A stretch of DNA of 64,000 nucleotides, taken from assembly GCA_947588675.1 (NCBI GenBank), contig CANPYY010000006.1, forward strand, positions 33,817-97,816, given 5' to 3'. This DNA is from an uncultured Lachnospiraceae bacterium (GTDB lineage: Bacteria > Bacillota > Clostridia > Lachnospirales > Lachnospiraceae). The notes under the pieces were generated by a model. It worked only from the letters and a program-made list of their open reading frames with translations. It was not told the origin of the DNA and did no database searches. This document shows positions 27,327 to 36,538 of the stretch, in pieces (position 1 is the stretch's first letter; every line of letters begins with the position of its first letter). Both the position numbers and the translations under genes were made by a program.

Positions 27327-28313
27327 TTAATCTTTCTTATCCTCTTTAATAACTTCCGTAAAAGCTTTTGCAAGCCCTGCTATTCCCTGAATCTCTGAAG
27401 GAATAATAATCTTTGTTGCCTTTCCGTCAGCCGCCTTTGCAAACGCCTCGAGGCTTTTAAGCGTAATAACTTCACCGCTTGGCATTGCCTCATTTAAGAA
27501 CCTTATACCGTCTGCGTTAGCCTTCTGTACTGTAAGTATGGCTTCTGCCTGTCCTTCCGCTTCTCTTATCGTTGCTTCCTTCTTAGCCTCTGCCCTGAGT
27601 ATTGCAGCTTCTTTTTCTGCCTGCGCGTCAAGAATTGCCGATTCTTTCTTTCCTTCTGCAACAAGGATAGTAGATTTCTTCTCACCTTCTGCAATAAGTA
27701 TGGCTTCCCTTCGTTCCCTCTCTGCCTTCATCTGTTTTTCCATGGCATCCTGTATTGCTGCAGGAGGTATAATATTCTTCAGCTCAACACGGTTTACCTT
27801 AATTCCCCATGGGTCGGTAGCCACGTCCAGCGACACTCTCATCTTGGTGTTTATAATCTCCCTGGAAGTCAGCGTTTCGTCAAGTTCAAGATCTCCGATA
27901 ATATTACGAAGCGTAGTGGCAGTAAGATTTTCTATCGCCATAATAGGGTTTTCAACTCCGTAAGCATAAAGCTTGGGGTCAGTTATCTGATAAAATACAA
28001 CCGTATCAATACGCATTGTAACATTATCTTTCGTAATAACAGGCTGAGGCGCGAAATCCACCACCTGTTCTTTAAGCAGAACCCGTCTTGCCACACGGTC
28101 AATAATCGGAACTTTAAAATGTATTCCGACTCCCCATGTTGCCTGATATCCGCCAAGCCTCTCAACTACATACGCAGTAGCCTGAGGGACTATTTTTACA
28201 CAAGAGGCAAGCACTATAAGGATTATCAGCACAACAACTATCGTACCGACAATACCTCCCAGATTCTGGGGCAGCTTTATGCCCTCTGACAATAAACAAG
28301 TAACATCAACCAT
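27327..28313 (-). CDS. SPFH/band-7 membrane scaffold protein (QmcA-like)
   Basis: A 328-residue stomatin/prohibitin family protein. One N-terminal membrane helix (about 18-42) is followed by the SPFH domain (VPQATAYVVERLGGYQATW, TKDNVTMRIDTVVFYQI, NRVELKNIIPP) and a long Ala/Glu/Lys coiled coil with repeated ILIAEGEKK-like units (about 195-275). Such proteins form oligomeric membrane microdomains. GGAGG precedes the ATG, and it overlaps nfeD by eight bases; SPFH and NfeD proteins normally work as a pair. Confidence 0.9.
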   Translation of the reverse strand: MVDVTCLLSEGIKLPQNLGGIVGTIVVVLIILIVLASCVKIVPQATAYVVERLGGYQATWGVGIHFKVPIIDRVARRVLLKEQVVDFAPQPVITKDNVTMRIDTVVFYQITDPKLYAYGVENPIMAIENLTATTLRNIIGDLELDETLTSREIINTKMRVSLDVATDPWGIKVNRVELKNIIPPAAIQDAMEKQMKAERERREAILIAEGEKKSTILVAEGKKESAILDAQAEKEAAILRAEAKKEATIREAEGQAEAILTVQKANADGIRFLNEAMPSGEVITLKSLEAFAKAADGKATKIIIPSEIQGIAGLAKAFTEVIKEDKKD

Positions 28314-28764
28314 TTTTCTCCTCCTTTTCCGCCGTCTTACCAGACAGGCTTACAATTAATTTTACTCCCGAAATACTATCTACCGTTACTGTTTCACCTA
28401 CATCGATAATATCATTGTCCGACGACCTTGCCGTCCATTCCTGCCCGTTTAACGCTACCCGACCTGAAGCATTGATATTATCAATCTTTTCTACTACCAC
28501 AGCCTTTTCTCCTATAAGGCTTTCCGCATTGGTTTTTGTACGGTCGCTGTTAAAAAATCTCACCGCAACCGGTCTTGTAAATATAAGCGTTATAAGTGAA
28601 ACTGCCAGAAACACTATAATCTGTACTATAAGATTAGCGCCGGCAAGCGATGCAATAAACGCTGCAAGAGCGCCGAATGCAAACCATATTGTAGTAAGCC
28701 CCAATGTAGCTATCTCAATAAGTATAAGCACAGCCATTATAATAAGCCAGTACCAGCTTTGCAT
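28306..28764 (-). CDS. NfeD family membrane protein
   Basis: A 152-residue short NfeD protein: three hydrophobic segments (about 3-80, including IEIATLGLTTIWFAFGALAAF) and a C-terminal OB-fold (LIGEKAVVVEKIDNINASGRVALNGQEW). It lacks the N-terminal ClpP-like protease found in long NfeDs. I start at ATG 28764, eight bases after AAGGAG; a GTG three codons upstream also has a possible site. It is directly upstream of its SPFH partner. Confidence 0.87.
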   Translation of the reverse strand: MQSWYWLIIMAVLILIEIATLGLTTIWFAFGALAAFIASLAGANLIVQIIVFLAVSLITLIFTRPVAVRFFNSDRTKTNAESLIGEKAVVVEKIDNINASGRVALNGQEWTARSSDNDIIDVGETVTVDSISGVKLIVSLSGKTAEKEEKNG

Positions 28765-28800
28765 ACATATCACTCCTTCTCCTTGAATTATATTACTTTT

Positions 28801-29670
28801 CTATAAAAATTTCAAGGAACTATGGTACATTATAATCCCCGCCGCCACTCCTGCATTTAACGATTCGCTTGCAGGATTCATCGGTATCTTTATGTTTTCA
28901 TCGCATACATTAAGAGCCGCCTCTGACATTCCGTTCGACTCATTACCGATAACAAATGCGCTGCATGGCTTATATTCGGTATCTCTTATATCTTTCCCCA
29001 AAAGGCCGGTTCCATATACCGTTATACCCGTCTTTTTACACTCTGCTATAATATCGCATATGTCATCCCCGTATGCAAACGGAAGCCTGAATACCGCCCC
29101 CATTGTTGAACGCACTGTTTTCGGATTATATACATCCACGGTTCCCTTATTCATAAGTATTCCGTTAAAGCCCGCCGCTTCCGCAGTTCTGAAAACAGTT
29201 CCCAGATTACCGGGGTCCTGTATATCTTCAAGTATAAGTATTCTTGCAATGGGCATACAGCATACATCATCGCAAAAATGCCTTACCCCATATTGTGAAT
29301 AAAGCACATCTTTAGTATCCATATCTTTAATACCGGCCAGCGCAATTATGCCCTGAGGCGAAACTGTATCTGAAAGTTCTTTAAACACCCTGTCTGAAAC
29401 AGATTCATAACCGCATTCCTCTAAAATATCAAATACCGCGGCATAATTCAAACCTGCAAATCTGTTGTTCTGCAATGCCTTCATCCCGCCGTCAATATCC
29501 TTTAATAAACTTTCCGAAACATATATCTTTTCTGCAAGTTCAAGTTTTATGGCTTCTAAGACCATTTTAGGGCCTTCGACAACGTACTGCTTTTGTTTTT
29601 TCCTTTCTTTACCGCTTTTCTTCAATCTTATTATATTCTTAATCTGTGAATTATTTGTGCTTTCTATCAT
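28801..29670 (-). CDS. SpoU/TrmH family RNA 2'-O-methyltransferase
   Basis: A 289-residue SPOUT RNA methyltransferase acting on a ribose 2'-OH of rRNA or tRNA. The N-terminal substrate-binding part ends in KQYVVEGPKMVLEAI; the knot has ILEDIQDPGNLGTVFRTAEAAG, the NPKTVRSTMGAVFRLPF segment, AFVIGNESNGMS and IKIPMNPASESLNAGVAAGI. ATG 29670 follows AAAGGAG by seven bases and lies inside the last 20 bases of ktrA. The nucleotide target cannot be named from sequence. Confidence 0.88.
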   Translation of the reverse strand: MIESTNNSQIKNIIRLKKSGKERKKQKQYVVEGPKMVLEAIKLELAEKIYVSESLLKDIDGGMKALQNNRFAGLNYAAVFDILEECGYESVSDRVFKELSDTVSPQGIIALAGIKDMDTKDVLYSQYGVRHFCDDVCCMPIARILILEDIQDPGNLGTVFRTAEAAGFNGILMNKGTVDVYNPKTVRSTMGAVFRLPFAYGDDICDIIAECKKTGITVYGTGLLGKDIRDTEYKPCSAFVIGNESNGMSEAALNVCDENIKIPMNPASESLNAGVAAGIIMYHSSLKFL

Positions 29671-30340
29671 CAGTATTCTCCTTTGCCATATTGCCAAGCT
29701 TTTCAAGCACATCATTTTCACCAAGCACTATAAGTACATCATCTTCACATATAGGCATATCGGCCGCAGGATTAACAAACATTTCATCCTCTCTCATAAT
29801 GCCTATGACATTTACACCGTATTTTACCCTCAAATCAAGCGCTTTAAGAGAATACCCGTTCCACCTCGACGGAGCATCTATTTCCATAATACTATATGTT
29901 GCCGAAAGCGAAGTTGCGTCAAAATAATTTCCGTGTACAAGCTGATTCGCCGTTCTTAACCCTGCGTCAAATTCCGGATAAATCACCTTATCCGCCCCGA
30001 CCTTTTTCAATATTTTCGCATGAAGGTCATTTCCCGCCTTTGCAAGCACATATCCTGCCCCCGCCTCTTTTGCAAGAATTGTTGCCATAACGCTTGCTTC
30101 CAGATTATCGCCTATTCCGATTACCACGCCGTCATAATTCGACAATCCGAGCGTATCTGTAAATTCCTTTTCGGTCACATCGCCAATCTCTGCATATGTT
30201 ACATAATCTGCAACCTCACTTACCATTTTACTGTCCAAATCAACAGCCATCACTTCACAGCCTGCATCCGACAGGCATTTTGCAAGGCTCATGCCAAATT
30301 TACCAAGTCCCAGTACCGCAAATTCCTTATTTCTTCTCAT
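29651..30340 (-). CDS. ktrA: K+ uptake regulatory subunit KtrA (RCK)
   Basis: A 229-residue cytoplasmic gating subunit for the KtrB channel. RCK_N has the nucleotide site VLGLGKFGMSLAKCL near residues 9-23 and the acidic end of the second strand VMAVDLD; RCK_C covers the last ~80 residues (GVNVIGIMREDEM, DDVLIVLGENDVLEKL). AGGAGG is six bases before the ATG, ten bases after ktrB. In relatives ATP/ADP or c-di-AMP control gating. Confidence 0.92.
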   Translation of the reverse strand: MRRNKEFAVLGLGKFGMSLAKCLSDAGCEVMAVDLDSKMVSEVADYVTYAEIGDVTEKEFTDTLGLSNYDGVVIGIGDNLEASVMATILAKEAGAGYVLAKAGNDLHAKILKKVGADKVIYPEFDAGLRTANQLVHGNYFDATSLSATYSIMEIDAPSRWNGYSLKALDLRVKYGVNVIGIMREDEMFVNPAADMPICEDDVLIVLGENDVLEKLGNMAKENTDDRKHK

Positions 30341-30350
30341 TAAGTTCCTC

Positions 30351-31724
30351 CTATCCTACCCGTATATCCTCCTCGGGATAATGTCTGACAGCATTACCTG
30401 TTTTATTTGTATTGAAAAACAACGCCAGTGAAATAGGTCCTATTCTTCCTATATACATAGTCAAAATTATTATAATTTTCCCTACCGTATCAAGCGTCTG
30501 CGTAATTCCCCTCGTAAGCCCTACGGTTGCAAGCGCCGAAACCGTTTCGTATAATGTGTCGAGAAAATCTTTGTTTTGAGTAATACACAGCGCTCCCATG
30601 GATACCAGAAGCACCCCTGCATCTATTATAAGTACGGCTATGCCTTTCCTTACATTCTGGTCAGATATGCTTCTCTTAAACACTTCCGTATCCTGCCTGT
30701 TATTAATAATGGCAATAACGGTAAGTATTATCATTGCTACCGTTACCGTTTTGATTCCGCCCGCAGTACCTGACGGCGAACCGCCTATAAACATAAGAAT
30801 AAGCGATACAAACGCCGAGGCATCTGTAAAGTTTTCCTGTGGAACAGTATAAAATCCTGCCGTCCTCGTAGTAACGGACTGAAACATGGACGCACGTATC
30901 TTCCCAAAAAATGTAAGATTACCTATTGTATCAGGATTATTATACTCTATAAACATAATCAGCGCAGCTCCGCCGAAAATAAGTATGGCAGTTACCGACA
31001 ACACAATTTTTGTATGCAGCTCATATGAATGCCACATCTTTTTTGCGGAAAATTTTTTCTTTTTTCTAAAACCTTTTATTATATCCCACCATACCGGAAA
31101 ACCAAGTCCTCCAAGTATAATAAGTATCATTGTAACCGTATTTACAAGCGTATTGGTATTATACTTCATCAGACTTGTATCGCCGATAATATCCATTCCG
31201 GCGTTACAGAAAGCCGAAACCGAATTAAACACTGAATAAAATATGCCCTTTATACCGTAATCCTTTACAAAAACAAACGCATACAGCGCCGCCCCAATTA
31301 ACTCAACAATAAACGTGCCTTTAAGTATTTTTTTCGTAAGTTTGACAAGACCATTAAGACTGTTAAGATTATACGCGTCTTTTATAAGAAGACGTTCTTT
31401 AAGAGTAATTCTTTTTGCCGCCGCCATAAGTATTATGGTCGTAAAAGTTACTACGCCAAGTCCGCCTATCTGTATGAGTACAAGAATTACACATTGTCCG
31501 AATACGCTCCAGTACCCCGCAGTAGACACTGTTGTAAGACCGGTAACGCATACTGCAGAAGTTGCGGTAAACAATGCGTCTGCCGGATTGGTAAAACAAC
31601 CCTGCGCAGAAGATACCGGCAGCATCAAAAGAACCATACCAAGTATCATGGAAATCATAAATCCGCCGGCTATAATCTGAGTTGTAGTAAACTCTTTTCG
31701 CCTGCGTTTTCTTATGATATACAT
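30351..31724 (-). CDS. ktrB: K+ uptake membrane subunit KtrB (TrkH family)
   Basis: A 457-residue Trk/Ktr translocating subunit with four membrane-pore-membrane repeats. Filter-like loops are seen in TSAVCVTGLTTV, SAFCNAGMDIIG, GGSPSGTAGGIKT and ALATVGLTRGIT, each with the conserved Gly. ATG 31724 is six bases after GGAG; an in-frame TTG at 31742 has no site. Na+-coupled K+ uptake with KtrA is the normal role. Confidence 0.93.
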   Translation of the reverse strand: MYIIRKRRRKEFTTTQIIAGGFMISMILGMVLLMLPVSSAQGCFTNPADALFTATSAVCVTGLTTVSTAGYWSVFGQCVILVLIQIGGLGVVTFTTIILMAAAKRITLKERLLIKDAYNLNSLNGLVKLTKKILKGTFIVELIGAALYAFVFVKDYGIKGIFYSVFNSVSAFCNAGMDIIGDTSLMKYNTNTLVNTVTMILIILGGLGFPVWWDIIKGFRKKKKFSAKKMWHSYELHTKIVLSVTAILIFGGAALIMFIEYNNPDTIGNLTFFGKIRASMFQSVTTRTAGFYTVPQENFTDASAFVSLILMFIGGSPSGTAGGIKTVTVAMIILTVIAIINNRQDTEVFKRSISDQNVRKGIAVLIIDAGVLLVSMGALCITQNKDFLDTLYETVSALATVGLTRGITQTLDTVGKIIIILTMYIGRIGPISLALFFNTNKTGNAVRHYPEEDIRVG

Positions 31725-31754
31725 AGCACTCTCCTCTTTCAAAATCTGTTAGTA

Positions 31755-32729
31755 TTATTCCTGGGAAAATACCTCTTTGTAGAACTCTGAATAATCTGTC
31801 CTGTTATCTTTTATAAATTGTATTGCCGTACGCGGATGCTGATTAGTAAGGCTTGTCATAAGATACGGTATGTCATATCCCCAGACTATTCCTTCCTCTT
31901 TAAGTCCTCTTATATATTTTTCTACAAATTTAATGACAGGATATATATTATATTTAGGATTACGCAAAAATCCAAGCAGCAGTTCCATCTGGCAATTTCC
32001 TGCTCCCCTTCCCATTCCGCCATAAGTTGCATCCAGCCAGTCCACTCCGTCACCGACGGCTTCTATAGTATTGGCAAATGCAAGCTGTTGGTTATTATGG
32101 GCATGCATACCCACCTTTTTACCTGACTTTTCGGCAAATTCCAAATACAAATCAGATATTCTGGCTATCTGCTCCGGATAAAGAGCGCCAAAACTGTCAA
32201 CAATGTAAAAAACATCAACAGGCGTTCCTGAAAGCACATCGAGCGCAGTTTTAACATCCGATTCCTGAGCATTGGAAATCGCCATTATATTACAGCTTAC
32301 CTCATATCCTTTCGAGGCAATATTCTCAATCATATCTACGGCTGCCGGTATCGTATTAAGATATGTTGCAACACGTACGATATCAATAGGACTGTCCTTA
32401 CTGTCTATTATGTCTTTTTTATAATCGCATCTTCCTACGTCTGCCATAACGGCAATTTTTAAATCCGTATCGTTGTCACCGACAATTTCCCTTATATCCT
32501 CATCCCGGCAGAACTTCCATTTGCCGAATTTATTCTCATCAAACATCTCCCTCGAAGCCTTATATCCAAATTCCATATAATCTATGCCGGCATTAATGTT
32601 TGTTTTATACAACTCCTTTACAAATTCATCGGTAAAATAAAAATTGTTTACAAGACCGCCGTCACGCAGCGTTGCATCAATAACTTTTACATCCGACCGG
32701 TAACCCATCAGTTTTGATAATTCTTTCAT
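31755..32729 (-). CDS. HMGL-like aldolase-domain protein
   Basis: A 324-residue TIM-barrel protein of the HMG-CoA lyase/isopropylmalate synthase superfamily, resembling 4-hydroxy-2-oxovalerate aldolase. It shows KVIDATLRDGGLVNNFYF with the catalytic Arg-Asp pair near residues 17-27, YMEFGYKAS, GMHAHNNQQLAFANT with metal-binding His residues, and DATYGGMGRGAGNCQME. The substrate is unknown. ATG 32729 follows AAGGAG by seven bases. It is first in the ktr operon and has a probable promoter. Confidence 0.82.
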   Translation of the reverse strand: MKELSKLMGYRSDVKVIDATLRDGGLVNNFYFTDEFVKELYKTNINAGIDYMEFGYKASREMFDENKFGKWKFCRDEDIREIVGDNDTDLKIAVMADVGRCDYKKDIIDSKDSPIDIVRVATYLNTIPAAVDMIENIASKGYEVSCNIMAISNAQESDVKTALDVLSGTPVDVFYIVDSFGALYPEQIARISDLYLEFAEKSGKKVGMHAHNNQQLAFANTIEAVGDGVDWLDATYGGMGRGAGNCQMELLLGFLRNPKYNIYPVIKFVEKYIRGLKEEGIVWGYDIPYLMTSLTNQHPRTAIQFIKDNRTDYSEFYKEVFSQE

Positions 32730-32769
32730 GTCTGTTCTCCTTATCTGTGTACTTTTAATATCATTATCT

Positions 32770-32798
32770 AAAATATCACTAAACGACCCGTATTGCAA
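32770..32798 (-). promoter_or_regulatory. Probable promoter of the aldolase-ktrBA operon
   Basis: TTGCAA (32793-32798) and TATTTT (32770-32775) with a 17-base spacer on the minus strand, about 40 bases before the start codon. Confidence 0.45.
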
Positions 32799-32850
32799 GC
32801 AGAGATATATATTATCCGTAATATCTGGACAATATAATATATCGGATTAC

Positions 32851-32905
32851 ATAAGAAAACTCCCTGAAAGATATTATATCTAAATGATATATATCCTTCA
32901 GGGAG
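32851..32905 (-). terminator. Terminator of the duplicated-domain secreted protein gene
   Basis: A long inverted repeat, CTCCCTGAAAGATATTATATC (32860-32880) against 32886-32905, pairs with one or two irregularities around a five-base loop. On the minus strand it is followed by GTTTTCTTAT. It lies 80 bases after the stop at 32987; the intervening bases hold nothing I recognise. Confidence 0.7.
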
Positions 32906-32986
32906 TTTGCATTATTATTTCATCTTACTTAATATTTTAAGATTTCTGATATATACGTATTCATTTCAAGCATTAGGGTCAGTAAT

Positions 32987-34540
32987 CTACTCGCTCTTAG
33001 CTCCGTCCTTATAAAAGGTAATAGATTTTATGGATATATTCGCAGCGCCGCCATAATTAAATATCTTAATTGAGCCAAGAGGCGCGCCCTCCAAATAATC
33101 ATCAGAGCTTAAAAGCAATGTCGTTTCCTTATCTTTATCAAGCTTTGTTATATTCGTATCAGGCGACCAGCCTGTAGCCCCCTGTCCGGTTCCCGCATCA
33201 TACTGTCCTGCAAATATGCCTACATCCTCACCGTCCTGAGTGTATGTTATCTCAACATATTTGTAATCATCTTTACTTTCGGTTATAGGACTGCGAACTA
33301 TAAATCCCTGCATGCCCGGCATTACAGCGTCAAGGGATTTGGTTTCTTCGTTGTATGTTACCTTAGCGGGATCTCCCGGTATTCCGTCAGTAACAGTGCT
33401 TACCTTACTGAGGTCTACTTCATATGGTTCAGCCAGATTCGGCTTCTGTGGCTCTTCCGGTTCTTCTGTCGCTTCAGGTTCTTTCGTTGCATCGGGGTCA
33501 ACAATCTCCTCGCTCTTATCTCCGTCCATATAGAATGTAATATCTGTTACGGATATATTCGTATCCGCACCGAAGTTAAATATCTTAATTGCGCCAAGTG
33601 GCTCGCTATCCAGATAATCATATGAACTTAAAATCAGTTTCGTTTCCTTATCCATATCATACTGGTTAAGCTTTATTTCAGGCGACCAGCCGGCAGCATC
33701 CTGTCCGGTTCCCGCATCATACTGGCCTGCATATATATTTACATCTCCAACGCTGTTCAGATTGTATGTTATCTCAACATATTTGTACTCATCTTTCCTG
33801 TCGGTTACAGGGCTGTAAACTATAAATCCTGTCTGTCCTTCCATTGTAGCATCGAGAGATTTGGTTTCTTCATTATATTTTACCTCTGCAACCCCGCCCG
33901 GTACTCCGTCAGTAACAGTGCTTACCGTACTGAGGTCTACTTTATAAGGATTAACAAGATGTGGCGTCGGGCTTGGCGACGGTGACGGCGTTGCGCTTGG
34001 TCTTGGTGTTTTTGATGGTTTTGCCGTAGCCGTTCCATCATCTCCTGCTTCTTTTGTAGGTTCAGGAGTATTATTTTCACCGCCGGGCTGTGTAGGAGCA
34101 ACCGTCTGCTGCGGTGCCGCAGTTCCCTGGCCACCCTGTACTATACCTTTAGCTGTAGGTGATGCCGGAGTTGTACCTTCTGCTGAAGCTTTTGTTACAG
34201 TTACCGTACATTTAAGCGTTTTCTTTGTCTTTCCAAGCTTATATACGGCTGTAATCTTTGCTTTACCTTCTGAAACACCCTTTACAGTAGCGGAAGGCGT
34301 TTTCGCTTTCTTATTCTTCTTTACTGACGCTACTGCTTTTTTACTTGATTTCCATGTAACTTTTGCTTTCTTTGATGCTTTTTTAACCTTCAGCTTAATA
34401 GTCTTTCCAACTTCTACGAAAGTCTTCGTCTTATTAAGCTTAGGTTTCTTTGCCGCATCTGCCGTACCTGCAGGAACGCACACAGTTGTTACGGTAAGTG
34501 CAAGTGCAAGCGCTGATGCAATAATTTTTCCTTTTTTCAT
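32987..34540 (-). CDS. Secreted protein: Ig-like domain, Ser/Pro/Thr linker, duplicated beta domain
   Basis: A 517-residue exported protein of unknown function. Residues 1-29 are a signal peptide (cleavage near ADA-AKK). A very Lys-rich Big_2-like domain (about 30-115: KVTWKSSKKAVASVKKNKK, GVSEGKAKITAVY) is followed by a Pro/Thr/Ser/Gln linker (115-205), then two ~145-residue copies (about 208-355 and 383-517) that share KVDLSTVSTVTDGVPG, YKYVEITY, AGQYDAGTGQ, GWSP, LGAIKIFN and ITFY, separated by a Glu/Pro linker. The copies look like beta-sandwich carbohydrate-binding modules, but that is inference. AAGGGG precedes the ATG; no wall-anchor signal is seen. Confidence 0.78.
   Translation of the reverse strand: MKKGKIIASALALALTVTTVCVPAGTADAAKKPKLNKTKTFVEVGKTIKLKVKKASKKAKVTWKSSKKAVASVKKNKKAKTPSATVKGVSEGKAKITAVYKLGKTKKTLKCTVTVTKASAEGTTPASPTAKGIVQGGQGTAAPQQTVAPTQPGGENNTPEPTKEAGDDGTATAKPSKTPRPSATPSPSPSPTPHLVNPYKVDLSTVSTVTDGVPGGVAEVKYNEETKSLDATMEGQTGFIVYSPVTDRKDEYKYVEITYNLNSVGDVNIYAGQYDAGTGQDAAGWSPEIKLNQYDMDKETKLILSSYDYLDSEPLGAIKIFNFGADTNISVTDITFYMDGDKSEEIVDPDATKEPEATEEPEEPQKPNLAEPYEVDLSKVSTVTDGIPGDPAKVTYNEETKSLDAVMPGMQGFIVRSPITESKDDYKYVEITYTQDGEDVGIFAGQYDAGTGQGATGWSPDTNITKLDKDKETTLLLSSDDYLEGAPLGSIKIFNYGGAANISIKSITFYKDGAKSE
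32990..33427 (-). repeat. C-terminal copy of the duplicated ~145-residue domain
   Basis: Encodes the copy from EPYEVDLSKV to ITFYKDGAKSE. It retains long nucleotide identity with 33515-33951 (for example CCGTCAGTAACAGTGCTTAC in both), indicating recent duplication or gene conversion. Confidence 0.75.
33515..33951 (-). repeat. N-terminal copy of the duplicated ~145-residue domain
   Basis: Encodes the copy from NPYKVDLSTV to ITFYMDGDKSE; partner of 32990-33427, with the same order of motifs and similar length. Confidence 0.75.
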
Positions 34541-34620
34541 ATGAAAAACCCCTTTCTATTTTATACACCTAATACTTAAAACAACTACATTATTGCACAC
34601 ACAATATCATTTTGCAAGAA

Positions 34621-35694
34621 CTAATTTTCACCCATCCTGGCAAGCCTTGCGCTCTGGTCAGCAGCAGTAAGATTCTGTATGACTTCATTAAGGTCCCCGT
34701 CCATTATTTCCGCCAGTCTGTGGCTTGTAAGTTTAATACGGTGGTCTGTAACCCTGCTCTGAGGATAATTATATGTCCTTATCTTCTCCGAACGGTCACC
34801 GGTACCAACCTGGCTTTTTCTTGCCTCCGCTTCAGCATCATGAGCCTTGGCGCATTCCATCTCATAAAGTCTGGAACGAAGCACTTTAAGCGCTTTATCC
34901 TTATTTTTAAGCTGCGACTTTTCATCCTGGCACGATATTACTATTCCGGTCGGTATATGCGTAAGCCTTACGGCAGAATCCGTAGTATTTACACACTGGC
35001 CGCCATTTCCGGATGCCCTGAAGACATCAAATTTACAGTCGTTCATATCAATTTTCACATCTACTTCCTCAGCCTCCGGCATTATTGCCACCGTTGCAGT
35101 AGACGTGTGTATCCTTCCTCCGGATTCGGTGACCGGTATACGCTGTACCCTGTGTACTCCGCTTTCGTATTTGAGTCTTGAATATGCTCCCTCGCCGTCT
35201 ATCATAAATACGACTTCCTTAAATCCCCCAAGTCCGTTTTCATTGGAATTCATCATATCAATCTTCCAATTGTTTCGTTCCGCATACCTGCTGTACATGC
35301 GGAACAAATCTGCCGCAAACAGCGCCGCTTCATCTCCTCCTGCTCCTCCGCGTATCTCAACAATGACATTTTTTCTGTCGTTAGGGTCTTTTGGCAAAAG
35401 AAGTATTTTAAGCTCATGCTCTATGCTATCAATCCTTCCCCTGCAATCATTAAGTTCTTCTTTTGCAAGTTCCCGCATATCTTCATCCTTTTCTTCCTCA
35501 AGAATCATAAGGCTGTCTTCAATTCCCGCTTTTACCTCTTTATATTCCTTATATTTTGCAACGAGCGGCATAAGTTCGGTCTGCTCCTTCATAAGCTTTC
35601 TGTACTGCTCGCTGTTACCTGCAATCGCAGGGTCGCTAAGCTCGTTTATAAGCTCCTCATATCTTAAAACTACTTCTTCCAGATGCTCAAACAT
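34621..35694 (-). CDS. prfA: Peptide chain release factor 1
   Basis: A 357-residue RF1, recognising UAA and UAG and releasing the nascent chain. The peptidyl-tRNA hydrolysis loop with GGQ is in [18 protein letters not shown] near residue 230, and the stop-codon recognition segment [20 protein letters not shown] with P-V-T (the RF1 tripeptide) precedes it. ATG 35694 follows GGAGG by five bases. It lies 14 bases after prmC, whose product methylates the GGQ glutamine. Confidence 0.95.
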   Translation of the reverse strand: MFEHLEEVVLRYEELINELSDPAIAGNSEQYRKLMKEQTELMPLVAKYKEYKEVKAGIEDSLMILEEEKDEDMRELAKEELNDCRGRIDSIEHELKILLLPKDPNDRKNVIVEIRGGAGGDEAALFAADLFRMYSRYAERNNWKIDMMNSNENGLGGFKEVVFMIDGEGAYSRLKYESGVHRVQRIPVTESGGRIHTSTATVAIMPEAEEVDVKIDMNDCKFDVFRASGNGGQCVNTTDSAVRLTHIPTGIVISCQDEKSQLKNKDKALKVLRSRLYEMECAKAHDAEAEARKSQVGTGDRSEKIRTYNYPQSRVTDHRIKLTSHRLAEIMDGDLNEVIQNLTAADQSARLARMGEN

Positions 35695-35708
35695 AATAAC
35701 CTCCATAT

Positions 35709-36536
35709 TTATACAAGAGAGCCCCACACAACTCTGTCAAGTCCTGCAAGGTCCTTTTCCGTCTTTATATCTTTAAACCCGTATTTTTCCAATAAATCGC
35801 TTACCCGTCCTGCCTGGCTGCAGCCAATCTCAAAAAATACTTTGCCTCCCTTTACAATCTTTCCCGATATATTTTTTAATATATCCGCGTAAAAATCAAG
35901 CCCGTCGCTTCCGCCGTACAGAGCCAGGTGCGGTTCATTAAGCCTCACTTCCGGCATAAGCCTTTTCATTTCGTCAGAAGCAATATATGGCGGATTGGAC
36001 ACAAGTATATCATACTGTCCATCTATATTATCCCATATATTACTCTCAATAAATTCAACCTTTACATCATTATCTTTTGCATTCTTTCCGGCAATGGAAA
36101 GCGCTTTGCGGGAAACGTCCGAAGCCGTAACAGACAACGCCTTTGCATACTTTGCAATACTTATTGCAATGCACCCCGAACCCGTGCACATATCAAGCAC
36201 CCTTTTTCCTTCGGCATGTTTTATCACAAGTTCCGTAAGCATCTCGGTATCCTGTCTTGGAATCAGCACGTTATTATTTACCTTAAATGTCAGTCCCATA
36301 AATTCCTGCTCGCCGGTAATATACTGCAGCGGTTTTCTTTTTTCCCGCTCCGCTATCAGTCTGCCGTATCCGTTTATTTCATCGTCTGTAACTGTCCGTC
36401 CCGGATTTTTATAATATTCATTTCTTGTCATATTCATATAATATGACAGCAGATACCAGGCGTCCAGCCGGCTTTCGTTTATTCCGGCTTTATTCAAAGT
36501 ATCTGCTCCCATATCAAGCAGTTCTTTTATTGTCAT
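35709..36536 (-). CDS. prmC: Release factor glutamine methyltransferase PrmC
   Basis: A 275-residue SAM-dependent N5-glutamine methyltransferase that modifies the GGQ motif of release factors. N-terminal helical domain with [38 protein letters not shown], the SAM site [16 protein letters not shown] and the catalytic NPPYIAS are present. It starts two bases after the DUF1385 gene stop and is followed by prfA, the normal pairing. Confidence 0.94.
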   Translation of the reverse strand: MTIKELLDMGADTLNKAGINESRLDAWYLLSYYMNMTRNEYYKNPGRTVTDDEINGYGRLIAEREKRKPLQYITGEQEFMGLTFKVNNNVLIPRQDTEMLTELVIKHAEGKRVLDMCTGSGCIAISIAKYAKALSVTASDVSRKALSIAGKNAKDNDVKVEFIESNIWDNIDGQYDILVSNPPYIASDEMKRLMPEVRLNEPHLALYGGSDGLDFYADILKNISGKIVKGGKVFFEIGCSQAGRVSDLLEKYGFKDIKTEKDLAGLDRVVWGSLV

Positions 36537-36538
36537 AA

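Noticed and set aside
29465..29959. A 164-codon plus-strand frame across the spoU-ktrA junction
   Set aside because: No ribosome site, no motif, and both strands are accounted for by conserved genes on the minus strand.
35105..35776. A 223-codon plus-strand frame opposite prfA
   Set aside because: It is Ser-rich, has no recognisable domain and lies wholly over the highly conserved prfA and prmC genes.
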